DNA of 64,000 nt from Madurella fahalii (GCA_029876055.1 CM056874.1:3534001-3598000); one strand, 5' to 3'; numbered from the stretch's first letter, positions 22,829 through 33,656 are shown. Program-made: numbers and translations. Notes: generated by a model from the sequence alone, not told the origin.

Positions 22829-23577
22829 TCACCCCCTCCTCGCCTGCCTCCTCCTCTCCCACTCAGCCCTTTCTTCATCGTCGCTCCCGCTAAACTCGGC
22901 GTTATCATCATTATCATCATCATCCTCGTCCCTATCCCCTTGCGCCCCGCTTTTCGCCTTGGCCAACAGGCCCTTGGCGCCCTTCACCTCGTCGGCGCCG
23001 ACAAAATCCCCGGCGTTCAGCGTCGCGTACTCGTGCTTCCGGATCAGCTCCCTCAGCCCTTCGTTCCGCGGGTCGACCAGCTGCAGCGGGGTGAGGCCGC
23101 CCTTGTTCTTGACGCGCGGGTTCGACCCGGCCTCGAGCATCATCTCGACGAGGGCGTTGCCGAACTCGCGCTGCGCCGGGGGCTCCGAGTTGATCCAGCG
23201 GATCGCCGAGTGCAGCGGCGTGTCGCCCTCGGCGCGGCTGACGGGGTCGCACTCGAAGCCGGGCTGGTCCAGCAGCAGGTCGATGACCTCGTAGTTGCCC
23301 CGCGAGGCCGCCTCGTGGTACAGGTGGTTGCCCAGCACCGTCGTGGTGTTGTTGAGCAGGTCCGCGGCCGCCTCCTCGTTGTCGGCGAGCGGCGGCGACG
23401 AGAGGATCTCGGTCAGCAGGTCCGTGTTGTTGCGCCGGCAGGCTTCGATCAGGAGCTCGCGCGTCGAGGCGCCCTGTGTGGCGTGCCGGATGTTAGGGGG
23501 CTATGGGGAGAAATGCTGGTGGGAGAGGGGGCGGGGCAAACCTCGTGTTCTTCTTGGTTTGCTGTGCGGCTGGCCAT
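22829..23577 (-). CDS. Small ankyrin-repeat protein, YAR1-like (start region has a frame conflict)
   Basis: The main minus-strand exon encodes ankyrin repeats (LYHEAASRGNYEVIDLLLD; GDTPLHSAIRW; GGLTPLQLVDPRN) and a very acidic then basic tail (DEDDDDNDDN..WERRRQARRG). That layout resembles yeast Yar1, the Rps3 chaperone, but this is only likely. The exon has no ATG. The probable first exon is 23542..23577 (MASRTANQEEHE) with donor GTTTGC. The best acceptor, CACACAG ending at 23476, leads into a different frame from the ankyrin frame. A weak GAG acceptor at 23456 (exon 2 from 23455) does restore the frame, giving ~220 aa. Alternatively a two-base difference in the GCGCGCG run at ~23458-23465 breaks the gene. 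Confidence 0.75.
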
Positions 23578-24481
23578 GATTGTGGTATGTGCTGCTGGGT
23601 TCAACTAGTGTTTTGGGTGGTTGTCTCCAAGGGGGGAGGGAGCGCAACTCGATGCGGTTAGGGAGCGAGGGGTATCGGTAGACGTCTCGGGCTCGAAGTT
23701 GGAGAACGACAGGGCGAGTTGACCGGAAACTCTGATATCTATTGATGGCGTGAAATATGAATGTTGACTCCCACAGTGATACTCAAGTGCGCGTCAAGTT
23801 TAGGCCTGAGAAGGCGGAACCGCAGCCCTGCCAGGAGGTGGCAGTGTGGTTGCCGTTGACGCCAGGCACATCCAGCGACCCCGCCAGTGCGCTAATGGGA
23901 GGTCAGGACCCACAGGGTCCCCTTGTGGTACAGTACTGTACCCGGTAACCGGGGCTTGTCACCAGGCGATTTCGGCGTTTCCGCATGGTATCAAAGAAAA
24001 TAAGTATTCAAGAGTCCTAAGTGTGCAGAGGGTTGACAACAGCCTTGTGCTACCCATATCTTCTCCCAAGGCCTTCATCGCCGCGGTATCAAAGGCCTAT
24101 CTACACATCTTGAGTTTGAGTCTGGGACCTTGTCCCCGTTTGCCTGCCCCACCATACTACGTTGCCCCACTTTCCGCTAAGACAGACTCTTGTATAATCG
24201 TTCGACTGGAGAATTTGCGTGTGAAAGAGACAGTGTCTAACCTCTGAATCAATGTCAACCAGTGCCTTTCTATTCCAGCCAAACGGTCATTTATTTTAGA
24301 AAGAACGTCCTGGTAAAAACAGAGAAAACAGGCGAACGACATAGAGGGCTTTAGTTTAGCAAACCGAGGTCGCCGGTCTATTCAATCAATCAGTCTTTCA
24401 TCTTGAGTCCTCGTTGGAAGACTCATTTTTCTTCGAAGCCCCAATAGAGAACATCAACGACCTCACTCAGAACCAGACAAC
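23578..24481. other. Divergent promoter region
   Basis: This is shared by the ankyrin gene (minus) and the Pol III C11 gene (plus). It contains a compact group of palindromes at 23906-23955. No coding sequence is supported. Confidence 0.4.
23927..23942. promoter_or_regulatory. Perfect 16-bp palindrome GGTACAGTACTGTACC
   Basis: The sequence equals its own reverse complement. Just upstream (23906-23920) is a perfect hairpin GGACCC-aca-GGGTCC. The 12-bp core TACAGTACTGTA recurs at 61642-61653. A binding site is possible but unproven. Confidence 0.4.
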
Positions 24482-24932
24482 ATGCCGATCCTCTGTAAGC
24501 CAGCCGTCATCCCCAAACCTTCCCTATGCCGCTCGACTAACCTTGTCTCAGTCTGCCCTAACTGCGCGAACCTCTTGATTCTCTCCCGCATGGACACGGG
24601 TGGCAACCGGCTCGAGTGCCGCACCTGCCCGTACGAGCATGCCATTAGCACGCCGCTCTACTCGCGCAAGAACTTCCCGCGCAAGGAGAAGGAGGATGTC
24701 TTTGGCGGTCCCGGCGCCTGGGATAATGCACAAAAGGGCCGCGTGCAGTGCCCCCGAGCTAATTGCGACGGGAACGAGGCGGCTTTCTTCCAGGTGCAGA
24801 TTAGAAGTGCGGACGAGCCCATGACTACATTCTACAAAGTAAGTCTTGCCAGTCCAGTTTGATTTGGTGGCTGCGGTAGCTGATCCGGTATGACAGTGTA
24901 TGACCTGCGGAGATCGGTGGAGAGAAAATTGA
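24482..24932 (+). CDS. rpc11: RNA polymerase III subunit C11 (RPC10/Rpc11)
   Basis: Exons are 24482..24494 (only 13 nt), 24552..24838 and 24897..24932, giving 111 aa, matching the family (~110). An N-terminal zinc ribbon has FCPNC (Cys 6, 9) and CRTC (Cys 27, 30). A C-terminal TFIIS-like ribbon has Cys 71, 76, 101 and 104 and the hallmark QIRSADEPMTTFYKC, whose acidic pair Asp92-Glu93 completes the RNA-cleavage site. The subunit mediates RNA cleavage, termination and reinitiation by Pol III in the nucleus. It is convergent with med31, 379 bp away. The two flanking introns keep phase and end in CAG. Confidence 0.96.
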
Positions 24933-25311
24933 CGGCGATGGTTGCTTCGTCTAGTCCGGTTGGAGGGCGCACGCTGGGGTCATTGCAAGGAGTTTGGGTC
25001 TGGGTGTTGTCTGGTTGTTATTCAGCGATTTTGCGTAATCTAACATATGCATATACCTCGGACCTCTCCAGGCCTTGCAGGTGTGACATCTTTGCCCGGT
25101 GTCTCTCCGCTGTCTGACTCTTCTCTTGCCCTTGAAGGGTAGAGTACTCGCTGCAGGCTCCGGCTTGCTGCGTTTGGGAGTTTGGGAGTTGCCTTGTATG
25201 GATCCTACCCGTTGCCGACTATGGCGACGCGACAGGCCGCAAGCAGCGTGGCAAAACTTGGGGTGTGGTTGTCCCCATCATTCGCTTCATCAGCGCGAAC
25301 CGCGTCACCTC
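24933..25311. other. Convergent 3' intergenic region
   Basis: These 379 bp are the 3' flanks of the C11 and Med31 genes; nothing else is seen. Confidence 0.5.
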
Positions 25312-25756
25312 TCAACCCTCACGATGCCACTCCACCGCAGCTTTCATTCCTTCCACGATCAATCCCTGCGCGATATCTGGGCTGATAATTTCCTGGCGGA
25401 ACCTTTCCTGCTGTAGGAGTTGGAGCATCTTGAGCGTCGCAGTGGGGTATGTCAAGTACTTTAGGTAGGGTGGGCGCGTCCAATACTGTAGATAATCAAG
25501 GTAGGCAATGAAGGCGGGGTTCGTAAGGAACTTGCGCGAGGCGAGATAGTTGAGGTACTGCGGGTTTGCGAGAGACTGAACAAACTGTCCAACTGTTAGC
25601 TGCGCGACCATTCGGATGAAGGGGAGAGTTTGTGCCGACCTCAAGCTCCAGCTCGAATCGCGAATATCCGCCGTACTTTGGCTCGTCGGCAGCACTGTCA
25701 GTCGGCACGGGCGGATCCAAAGCCGAGCTGTCTACTGACATGGGTTCGGATGCCAT
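25312..25756 (-). CDS. med31: Mediator complex subunit 31 (Soh1)
   Basis: Minus-strand exons are 25640..25756 and 25312..25584, giving 129 aa. The 55-nt intron has a GCTAAC branch. After a short acidic N terminus, the Med31 fold starts at YSRFELELE and runs through FVQSLANPQYLNYLA, FIAYLDYLQYW and PYLKYLTYPTATLKML, the most conserved part of this very conserved protein. Med31 sits in the Mediator middle module, bridging activators and RNA polymerase II. The gene shares a 548-bp divergent promoter with signal peptide peptidase. A TGCCTTACCTAAGG element lies ~134-147 bp upstream of its ATG. Confidence 0.96.
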
Positions 25757-26303
25757 TGTATAAATGAAGATGCGATGTAACTAGTTGCTTTTTCGGAAAA
25801 TGTAAAGGACAGGGTCTTCTGGTTATCGCAACGGATCGACCATGGTCAAAGAGATGCCCGGAGCTGGGAAGTCCGCGTAAGGTGGTGTACCTTAGGTAAG
25901 GCATGTATTGTACAGTACAGTACACCGGTACGTTACGCACAGCAAAACAAACGCCGCTGCAGGGACCATAGCCCCACTAGACGCCCTGTGCGCGTTACAC
26001 CAGCGCCTCGAACAGAACGTCGACCACTAATTACAGGACACTTCAGCTTTCCCTTTTCGATAAGGTAACACGAGGACCAACGACACAACAGGCAAGGACT
26101 TGACCCTCCCGGAACCTACTCGCTATTGCCCTCTTTTCTTTGCGGAGCCTATTCTTCTCCGGACAAGTCTCGTCAATGCCGAATGAGTTTCGGTCGCATT
26201 AATACTTGTCACACCCATGCTAACACCACAGTTTCTGCCTCTTAGCATTCCCTCGACCTGAACGGCCCGGGCCTGTTGATTCTAGGCCACCTCTCCTTTG
26301 GAC
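25757..26303. other. Divergent med31 / signal peptide peptidase promoter
   Basis: This 547-bp region contains the shared 14-mer at 25890-25903, directly followed by a tandem GTACAGTACAGTAC stretch (~25910-25923). No gene is present. Confidence 0.5.
25890..25903 (-). promoter_or_regulatory. 14-mer TGCCTTACCTAAGG upstream of med31
   Basis: On the coding strand of med31 this lies 134-147 bp upstream of the ATG. An identical 14-mer in the same orientation lies 137-150 bp upstream of rho3 (60710-60723). The plus-strand core TACCTTAGGTA (25889-25899) is an inverted repeat with 5-bp arms. Confidence 0.4.
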
Positions 26304-28080
26304 ATGTCTTCAGAAGACGCCTTGCCAGACACCGGCAACGTTCCAGTAATTTCAGACCCAGATTCGAACCAGACAGTTACGCCAGTCGCATTCGCTTGGG
26401 TCAGGCTCTTGGAGCCCCAGTTTCTTCTTGTCATCTTCAGCGCATTAGGCATCATCTGGCTAGGCTCTCATGGCTCGCTCCGTCGACCGCCCTCGGCCGC
26501 CCCGGCGAAGCTCAAAAAGGGCGAGAAGCGGCGCGAGGAGGAAAAGTTCATGGAAGGACTCACCCTCTCCGACGCCATATGGTTTCCCATGCTGCTTGGT
26601 GTCGTCCTGATCGGCCTCTATTACTTGATTCAGTGGCTCCAGGACCCCACCATGCTGAACAAGCTCCTACGGGGCTACATGTCCTTCGTGGCCATTGCCG
26701 GCCTGGCTACTCTCGCTGGAGACGCCTTGGATATTCTCATGAGCGTCGTGTTCCCAAGCATGTGGGCAGATCGTAACGGCCAAGTACACCACATCGACCC
26801 GGACCGCCGCTGCCAATACATCGTCGACCAACAAACAGGCGAAGAGACTATCATTGCGTCAAGAACCACACCTTTCCCTGGATTTCTGTCCAACGCGGCC
26901 ATCTTGCGTGATTCGACTCGGTTCTGGTGGGAGGTGCGGCACCTTCTCAACGAGCGATGGACAGTTCGGTTCGCTGTGCATGGGAAAGTCCTTGCCAAGT
27001 TTAAGCTCCGCTTCAACGATCTCATACGGTTTGCCGTTGCTGTTGGCACGGCACTGGCTTACCATCTGACTGGGTGGCCTGCATTGTCCAACGTTGTCAG
27101 CGTCGCCATGTGCTATGCCTCGTTTATGATGCTCACCCCCACATCGTTTCCCATCGGGACTATGGTCCTTGCCGGCCTCTTCGTCTATGACATTGTCATG
27201 GTTTTCTACACGTCAGTCTCCTCTACCTCAAGATAGTGCTATTTAATGGCTAATACAATACACTAGGCCTTACATGATCACGGTAGCTAAAAACCTTGAC
27301 GCGCCGATAAAGCTAGTCTTTAACGGCTCTTCTGGCGTTAGTATGCTCGGCCTGGGTGACATTGTCGTTCCAGGCATGCTCATGGGCCTCGCCCTTCGCT
27401 TCGACCTGTTCCGGTACTACCAGAAACAGACCAAGCTCGAGCCCATCACGCTCGTCACCGAAGTTGCTTCCCGTACCACAGAAACGACTCAGAAGACTCA
27501 AGACACGCAGTACCGCCGCGTCAAAGCCCCGTACGTCGAAACCCGCGGCCAGTGGGGCAACCGCTTCTGGACCACACCGCTGGGGAGCCTGTTTCCTGTC
27601 AAGGACGCGGCCTCGCCCATCGCTGCCACGGCATTTCCCAAGCCGTATTTCTACGCTTCGGTAGCCGGTTACGCCGCGGGCATGTTGGCCACCTTGACGG
27701 CGTTGTTGGTGTTTAACCACGGCCAGCCGGCGCTACTATACCTGGTCCCGGGCGTGACCGGGTCTCTGTGGCTCACGGGCCTGATCCGTGGCGAACTGAA
27801 GGATATGTGGGCGTACACTGAGGACGGGAGCCTTGATACCATGGACGTGGTTGTTGAGGTGGATGCTGCCGGGCAGGTGATCAAGGAAGCGACGAAGGAG
27901 AGCGGCGGCGAGGAGGAGGCGCAACCGAACGGGGTGAAGTCGAGCGGAACAGACGAGTCAAAAGAGGGAGGAAACGGGTCCCTCGGAGGCGAGGTCCTGA
28001 GTAAGACAGAGGGGGAGCAAGGGAGTAAGCCTTATGAGCTGTTTGTGCTTTCAGTGACTGCTCCTCGTTCGGCAGCTTAG
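26304..28080 (+). CDS. Signal peptide peptidase, intramembrane aspartyl protease
   Basis: Exons are 26304..27211 and 27267..28080, giving 573 aa. The protein is multi-spanning, with about nine hydrophobic segments. It carries all presenilin/SPP signatures: FVYD (catalytic Asp ~296), GLGD (catalytic Asp ~334) and QPALLYLVPG (PAL motif ~457-459). A 55-nt intron lies just after the YD helix. SPP cleaves type II membrane peptides in the ER, including leftover signal peptides, and supports ERAD and hypoxia responses in fungi. Two features exceed the minimal family: a hydrophilic Thr/Gln-rich loop of ~70 residues between the two catalytic helices and PAL, and a long acidic Ser/Gly-rich cytosolic tail. 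The start MSSEDALP is the first ATG. Confidence 0.95.
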
Positions 28081-29931
28081 AACGGCCGATATAGGATTTT
28101 GTCCAGCGTTTAATTGAGGGAATACTTGTTAACTTGGTTGTGCGGGACTGCATTACACTCAGACATGTGGATCTGTATGGGATAACGACAGGTGGTCTCA
28201 GACGGTTGAGGTGTTTCATTGAGAGTAGAAATGCGGCCAATAGATCATCATAGGGCTATGCACATCTGTTAGGAGTAGTCAGGTGTTTCTCGTAGTGCAT
28301 GTACAGTGGGTGGAAGTAACGGGTCGTATTTACTACCTCATGTTGTGTTTGCTATCTTTTAAACTTTTTTTCTCGTTTACTCTTTCTCACTTTATACTTT
28401 CAATGTGATCCTTTGCGATTTTTAATATTTTTTTCTGAAGTTCCTAACCCGTTACCCCTAAACCATCACCTTGAGCGGAGTGGTGGGCAACAAGAATGTA
28501 ACAATGCCACCAACATCCGCCCTAACTACACCTATATGCATCTCTTGCACCTTGTTTTGGCAGAGCCAAAGTCAGGTTCGGGCCGGTCGTTGCCCTACTC
28601 TCGGCATTATGAAGGGCTGGCTTTGGTGTGTCTCAAACTCAACATCGACTCGGTCTCTTTCTCAAGCTTCAAATCGCCGCAGTGTCGCGTCCCCCGTACG
28701 ACACCAACCACCGCCTTTCGATCCTCGGGTCAACCACAGCACAACACGAGAGAAAATAAACCTGCCCAGCGGACTCGCATCGCCTCAGGCCCTTGCCGCA
28801 GTGCAGCCGCTCTTCCGGCGGAGAATCAACGCCTCACCAGATTTGTTTCGTCGTATGTTGTTACAATGGGTGCGAGAGAGTGGCGGTGATTGTCTGTCCC
28901 TCCCTTTGAAAGAAGAAGGAACATGATACGGCATTTCCAAGCGAAAAGATACATCAAGGATGGAGGAAACACTGGACAACGACGCCCCACGGCTAACTAC
29001 GACCGCCTCATGGAGTACCGAACTGGAAAAGCTCAAGGTCTCTTCCGGCGGGAGTCTGCAACGGCGGGGCGGTGCTTCCGCTTCGACGCCGGGCCTGGCC
29101 TCGGCACTCTAAGGCGCGAGGCCGAACCCAACGGAGCGGGTGGTGTGATACGCTCGACGCGGTACATCGGGGCGGCATCTCGACTCGACGACTTCTACGG
29201 CTAGCCAGAGTCGGAATCGAGGAACGCCCCTTCTCTGCGGAACGGTGCGCTCGACGCTTGAGATGGTTGATGGGACTGCGATGAGGTTGCTATCGGCGAG
29301 AGGTAGAGACCGGGAAAGCAATTTGCAGCCTGGAAGCGGAATGCGGGAAATGTGATGGGTTTTTCTAGGCGCTCAACACGTCGGGGGCCGGGATTGTCGG
29401 TGGTTGTGGCCGTTCGGTCCAATGCCAAGGGATAATCCCGGCTTGAATCCGGAGATCGGGAATTCAGATGCGGCTGGTCCGCCCCGTCAGCGGAGCTGAG
29501 AGATTGTCTTGGCTCTTATTCTTGGCATTATCTGAGATCGGATGGAGGGATGCAGATCCGATCAAGGGACGCCATTTTGGGTATGGGAGACATGGCGCCT
29601 GACAACGGCAAGAAACAAGAGCAGATGATCGTCCCCTCTCAGGGTTCCCAAGAGGGAAAGCGATGAGAAGAGAAAAGGGAAGACGCCGGAAAGAAAGCAG
29701 GTTTTGCAAGCTCCCTTAAATAGGAGTAGGAATCGATGCCCGAGTGGTAGCGCATGAAGAGCCGAGTCAATCCTCAGCCGATGTTCCCACACCTCCAGTT
29801 TCAGCAAACGTGCAGTAAGCGCGCATGAGCCGATGAGCACCACGCCGAAACTCAACCTCAACCGGGAAATCGTTCGATTGAGAGCATCATCCCGTGGATA
29901 ACGAAACCGCGAGAATCTCCCGCAGAGAAAT
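28081..29931. other. 1.85-kb intergenic region
   Basis: No gene is firmly supported. Overlapping plus-strand frames at 28413-29204 have mildly protein-like stretches that could be linked by a GTGCGA..AAG intron, but no family is recognised. The last 200 bases are the phosphopantetheinyl transferase leader. Confidence 0.35.
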
Positions 29932-31074
29932 ATGTCTTCAAAGCCGACCATCGTCCAATGGATCCTCGACACGCGCACCTGGTTCCCCGAAGCAACCGAG
30001 ACCAAGCACCTCGAAACTCATGTAAGTCATTCAAACCACGTCTCATCCCGATTTCCCCGTCCCTTTTCCAGGCCCCGGAAACAGCCCCCCTAACCCGGCT
30101 CGACTTGCCCGATGGGGTAGGCCCAGGCATCGCGCGCCCTCGCGCTGCTCACGGAAGCCGAGCGCACCTCGGTGCTCCGCTACTTCCACGTCCGCGACGC
30201 CAAAATGTCCCTCGCCTCCTCCCTTCTCAAACACTACTGCATCGCCAAACTAGCCCCCAGTAGGCCCCCCTGGCGCTCCACCACCATCACCCGCGACGCC
30301 CGCACAAAGCCCGTGTGGATCGATCCCGCCACCGGCACCCAGCCCGTCTCGTTCAACGTGAGCCACCAGGCGGGCGTCGTGGCGCTCGTGGCCGTGGCCA
30401 ACTACCGTGCTGGCGGTGGTAGCGGTAGCGGCGGTGGAGGAGGAGATGGAGGAGCAAGGAGAGCAGGAGCAGCAGCAGCAGACGCAGAAGCAGAGGTAGG
30501 CGTCGACGTGGTGTGCACGTCGGAGCGGCGGGCGCGGGACCAGGCCATGGTGCGGAACGAAGGGTGGGCGGCGTTCGTCGACATGCACGCCGACGTGTTC
30601 GGCCCCGGCGAGGTGCGCTACCTCAAGCACCAGGTCCTGAGCGCCATGCCGCGGCTGGAGCCCCCGCCGCCGTCGGCGGAGCAGCTGGCCGACGCCAAGC
30701 TGCGGGCCTTCTACGCGCTGTGGGCGCTGCGTGAGGCCTATGTCAAGCTCACGGGCGAGGCCCTCCTGGCCGAGTGGCTGCGGGAGCTCGAGTTTCGCGA
30801 TTTCCGCCCGCCGACGCCTACGGCCGGCTGGGACGTGCCTGCGGACGAAGACGAGACTGGGCAGGCGGCGCAGGTGATTAGACAGACCGAGATTACGTTT
30901 CGGGGGCGGAAGGTCGAGGACGTGAATATCTGCTTGAGGTCGATCGGCCCGGACTTTATGATTGCCACGGCTGTCAGGACGCCGGGGAACAAGGATGATG
31001 GGTTAGGATGGCGACTCGGACCATACGAGGTCTTGTCGCTGGAAGACGTGTTGGATTTTGCCGAGTCGAGGTGA
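29932..31074 (+). CDS. npgA: 4'-phosphopantetheinyl transferase (Sfp/NpgA type)
   Basis: Exons are 29932..30021 and 30121..31074, giving 347 aa. The enzyme moves 4'-phosphopantetheine from CoA to carrier-protein serines of polyketide synthases, nonribosomal peptide synthetases and alpha-aminoadipate reductase. Motifs seen are the substrate region FNVSHQAG, the Mg-binding GVDVV (Asp ~159) and WALREAYVKLTGEAL (Glu ~235, Lys ~239). Between FNVSHQ and GVDVV is a low-complexity Gly/Ser then Ala/Asp insert (~125-155). The 99-nt intron contains a CTAAC branch. The gene is convergent with cryptochrome-DASH, 144 bp between stops. No synthase genes are nearby, as expected for a single genome-wide activator. 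Confidence 0.94.
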
Positions 31075-31218
31075 CGGCACCTTTGAGGGCATTTTACGAA
31101 GTTACGAACATGAAATGGGTGTGAGTCTCTGCAACACGGTTCCCGGTGTTATTCTGCTTCCGGTACCAACGACTGCTACGAAACGATACGGGATTGTTTC
31201 TGGTGCAAGGCCACCCTC

Positions 31219-33336
31219 TTATACCACGCCGACCCCACGATAATAGTAGTAATCCTGCCGGCCTCGGGCACCTCTACCGCGGAAGCCGCGCCCCCCTCGT
31301 CCGGGTCTATCACCGCTTTGGTCGCTTTGCGCGTCCATGCTCCCAAGAAAATGGGAGGTGCTCCGCAATGCAGTACTGCCGGCGTCACGGCTCGCCGTCA
31401 CAACTGGGCTCTGCTCGGGCGACGATTTAGAGTCCCGGTTTCCCTTCTCGGGAGATGGGCTGATTTCTGCAACCTCCTCCGTTACCAGACTCTTGACAGT
31501 GCCCGCCGTATCGTCCTTTCTGCTCCTTCGTCGGCCTCGAAACTCGTTGCCACGCTTGCGAGTCCTTGGCTTGGCATCGATAGTAAACGCGATGCGTTTA
31601 ACGGGGTCCGTCACCATGATATTGCCCTCAAGTCCGGCTGCTCTGATGTTCTCTTCCGATGCCGTCCAAGCTTGGAAGACGTTGTCAATTCTCTCCAGTT
31701 TGCTCACCTCCGGTACCCAGGACCGCACATACTGCCCATCCTTATCGTACTCCACGGCCTGTTTGACAGGATTAAAGATGCGGATCCCGCTGCGCGGGTC
31801 GTTGCCCACGCCGGCCACGTACTGCCAGTTGGCCCAGTTGGAAGAGACGTCGTAGTCGACGAGCAGCATCTCGTACCATTCGGCACCGTACCGCCAGTCG
31901 ATGCCCAAATGCTTGGCCAAAAAGCAGGCTACGTTCTGGCGCGCGCGGTTCGACGTGTATCCCGTGTGCATCAACTCGCGTTGCGAGGCGTCAATCAGGC
32001 CCATGCCAGTTGTTCCGGACATGAAACGCTCCAGAATTACGGCGACTCGTCTAGGATCCGGGTCCTGGTCGGGCAGAGCCAGCTCCTGGAGGGGAGACTT
32101 CCACTTCGGCTTCTCCTGCTTCCCCTCCTTGCCCCCGCCGCTGCCGTGACCGCTTCCCCTGAATCCTTCGAGCCGGAAGAACTTGTCCTTGAACTTCCGA
32201 TGGCAAAGCCGCATATAGTCCCGCCACAAAAGCTCCGTCCGCATAGCCTCAGTTCCTTCATTCTGGCCCTTACCGTACCCAGCGACATCCTTCAGCGTGT
32301 CGTCTGTGCCGTCTTCATAACCGAGGAGGAAGCGGTGGACCTGCCGAGAAGTTATGCAGCCTTGAGCCAGGTACGCAGACAGTTTGGCGCTGGAATCCAT
32401 TTTAGCCAGACCACAGCGGGTGTCACTATAGTTGGCAATGTCTCCCGACTGAAGGAAATGTCTCAGTCTGGCTTGTGCAGCCGCTTCGCCACCCTTAAAG
32501 GGATGGGCTGACACAGCATTCTGCGGGAAGTCGGGGATGAACGGAAGGAAGTTCTTTACGGGCGTGGTCATTGCCTCAATGAGCTCTTCCGTGCTCGTGG
32601 GAATTGTGAACGGTGCCATCTGGTTTGGAATGCCATCCGGCAAGGGAGGCAAAGATCCTTTAGCTGGCGCTGGCAGAACACCCCTTGGTTTATCGCGAAG
32701 CGGTTCTTGAGATTTGCAGTATGTTGTGAAGATATCGGGCAACTCTTGAATACCCTCGAGGCCGACATCCCGACTTCAAGTTTGGGTGTCAATGGATAGA
32801 CCTAGAGCCTCGGCGCAGGGAACTCACTCGTCAATCAGGTACTTCTCATCCTCCCACAGCTTGAACTCAGCACCAAAGTCATTGCACACCATAGCCACCG
32901 CCCGTTCGTCGTGGTTCTCCTCGGTGCCCTCGTGGCTAGTCATCCAGATGGCTGCCACCTTGCGGCCTATGGTCGTCAGCCCCTCGGCCAGGCTCCGGGT
33001 CACATCGCCAACCATCCCGACGCGTATTAGTAGGCCGGAGCCGAGAGCCTCGAGTGACTGCTGGAGATCCCAGACACATTCCGCCAGAAACTTTGCCCGG
33101 TGCGGCCCGCATCTCGGATAACGGCCCAGCCGGCTCCTCGCGTCCGGATACGGATTGGCGCTCCCGTCTTTGATGAATCCTGAGACGTCGAGTTGCTGAG
33201 CAGGGAAGATGTATACCGGGAGGAAATGGGAGAATCCATGGTCCGTCGAGCCTGCCAGGTGATGGAAGATGGGCTGATCCGAGACTCGAAGGTCTCGACG
33301 CACAACATAGAGGAGAACTCTGCTTTGGGTTGTCAT
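31219..33336 (-). CDS. cry: Cryptochrome-DASH (photolyase/cryptochrome family)
   Basis: Minus-strand exons are 32828..33336 and 31219..32773, giving 687 aa. Residues ~1-170 form the photolyase alpha/beta domain that can hold an antenna cofactor. The FAD domain follows, with SAHPFKGGEAAAQARL, KLSAYLAQGCITSRQV, TELLWRDYMR and the strong block HTGYTSNRARQNVACFLAKHLGIDWR..LLVDYDVSSNWANWQYVAGVG. DASH proteins repair CPD lesions in single-stranded DNA and act as blue/UV-A receptors in fungi. The C-terminal ~120 residues are extra: Ser/Lys-rich, then an RGG-type segment (GRGGRGFRGRGARGRQ) ending in a Tyr run. The intron junction restores YLIDDRDVGLEG, matching the family. Confidence 0.96.
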
Positions 33337-33656
33337 GACTATCGCAGTGACTAGCTGTCTTCACTCGACTCAGCCAAGATGCTGGGGGGTGTAGCATGAA
33401 TGAATAGACAGACAGACCTGGCCATGATATATGAGACTCGAGATACCAGAAGTATGACGCACGACAAAAAGAATGGGAAACGAGAAGGAAGAAAAACATA
33501 CAACACCAGGGATTCGCTGGTCGTCACCGACCCAACTACTAGTCTGGCCCTTACTGGTTTATCTAGGGGAGAGCGGACGGGATCCCGAGTTCTCCAGCAG
33601 GTATGGTCGTATGTGGTCGAGATAAGTGCAGATCTGGTTTATATGGCTGGGTGGCT

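Noticed and set aside
22462..22893. 143-codon plus ORF
   Set aside because: It overlaps the ankyrin 3' end antisense and is Ser/Pro-rich without a domain.
29932..33336. Secondary-metabolite cluster around the PPTase
   Set aside because: No PKS, NRPS, tailoring enzyme or pathway transporter is adjacent; its neighbour is cryptochrome-DASH.
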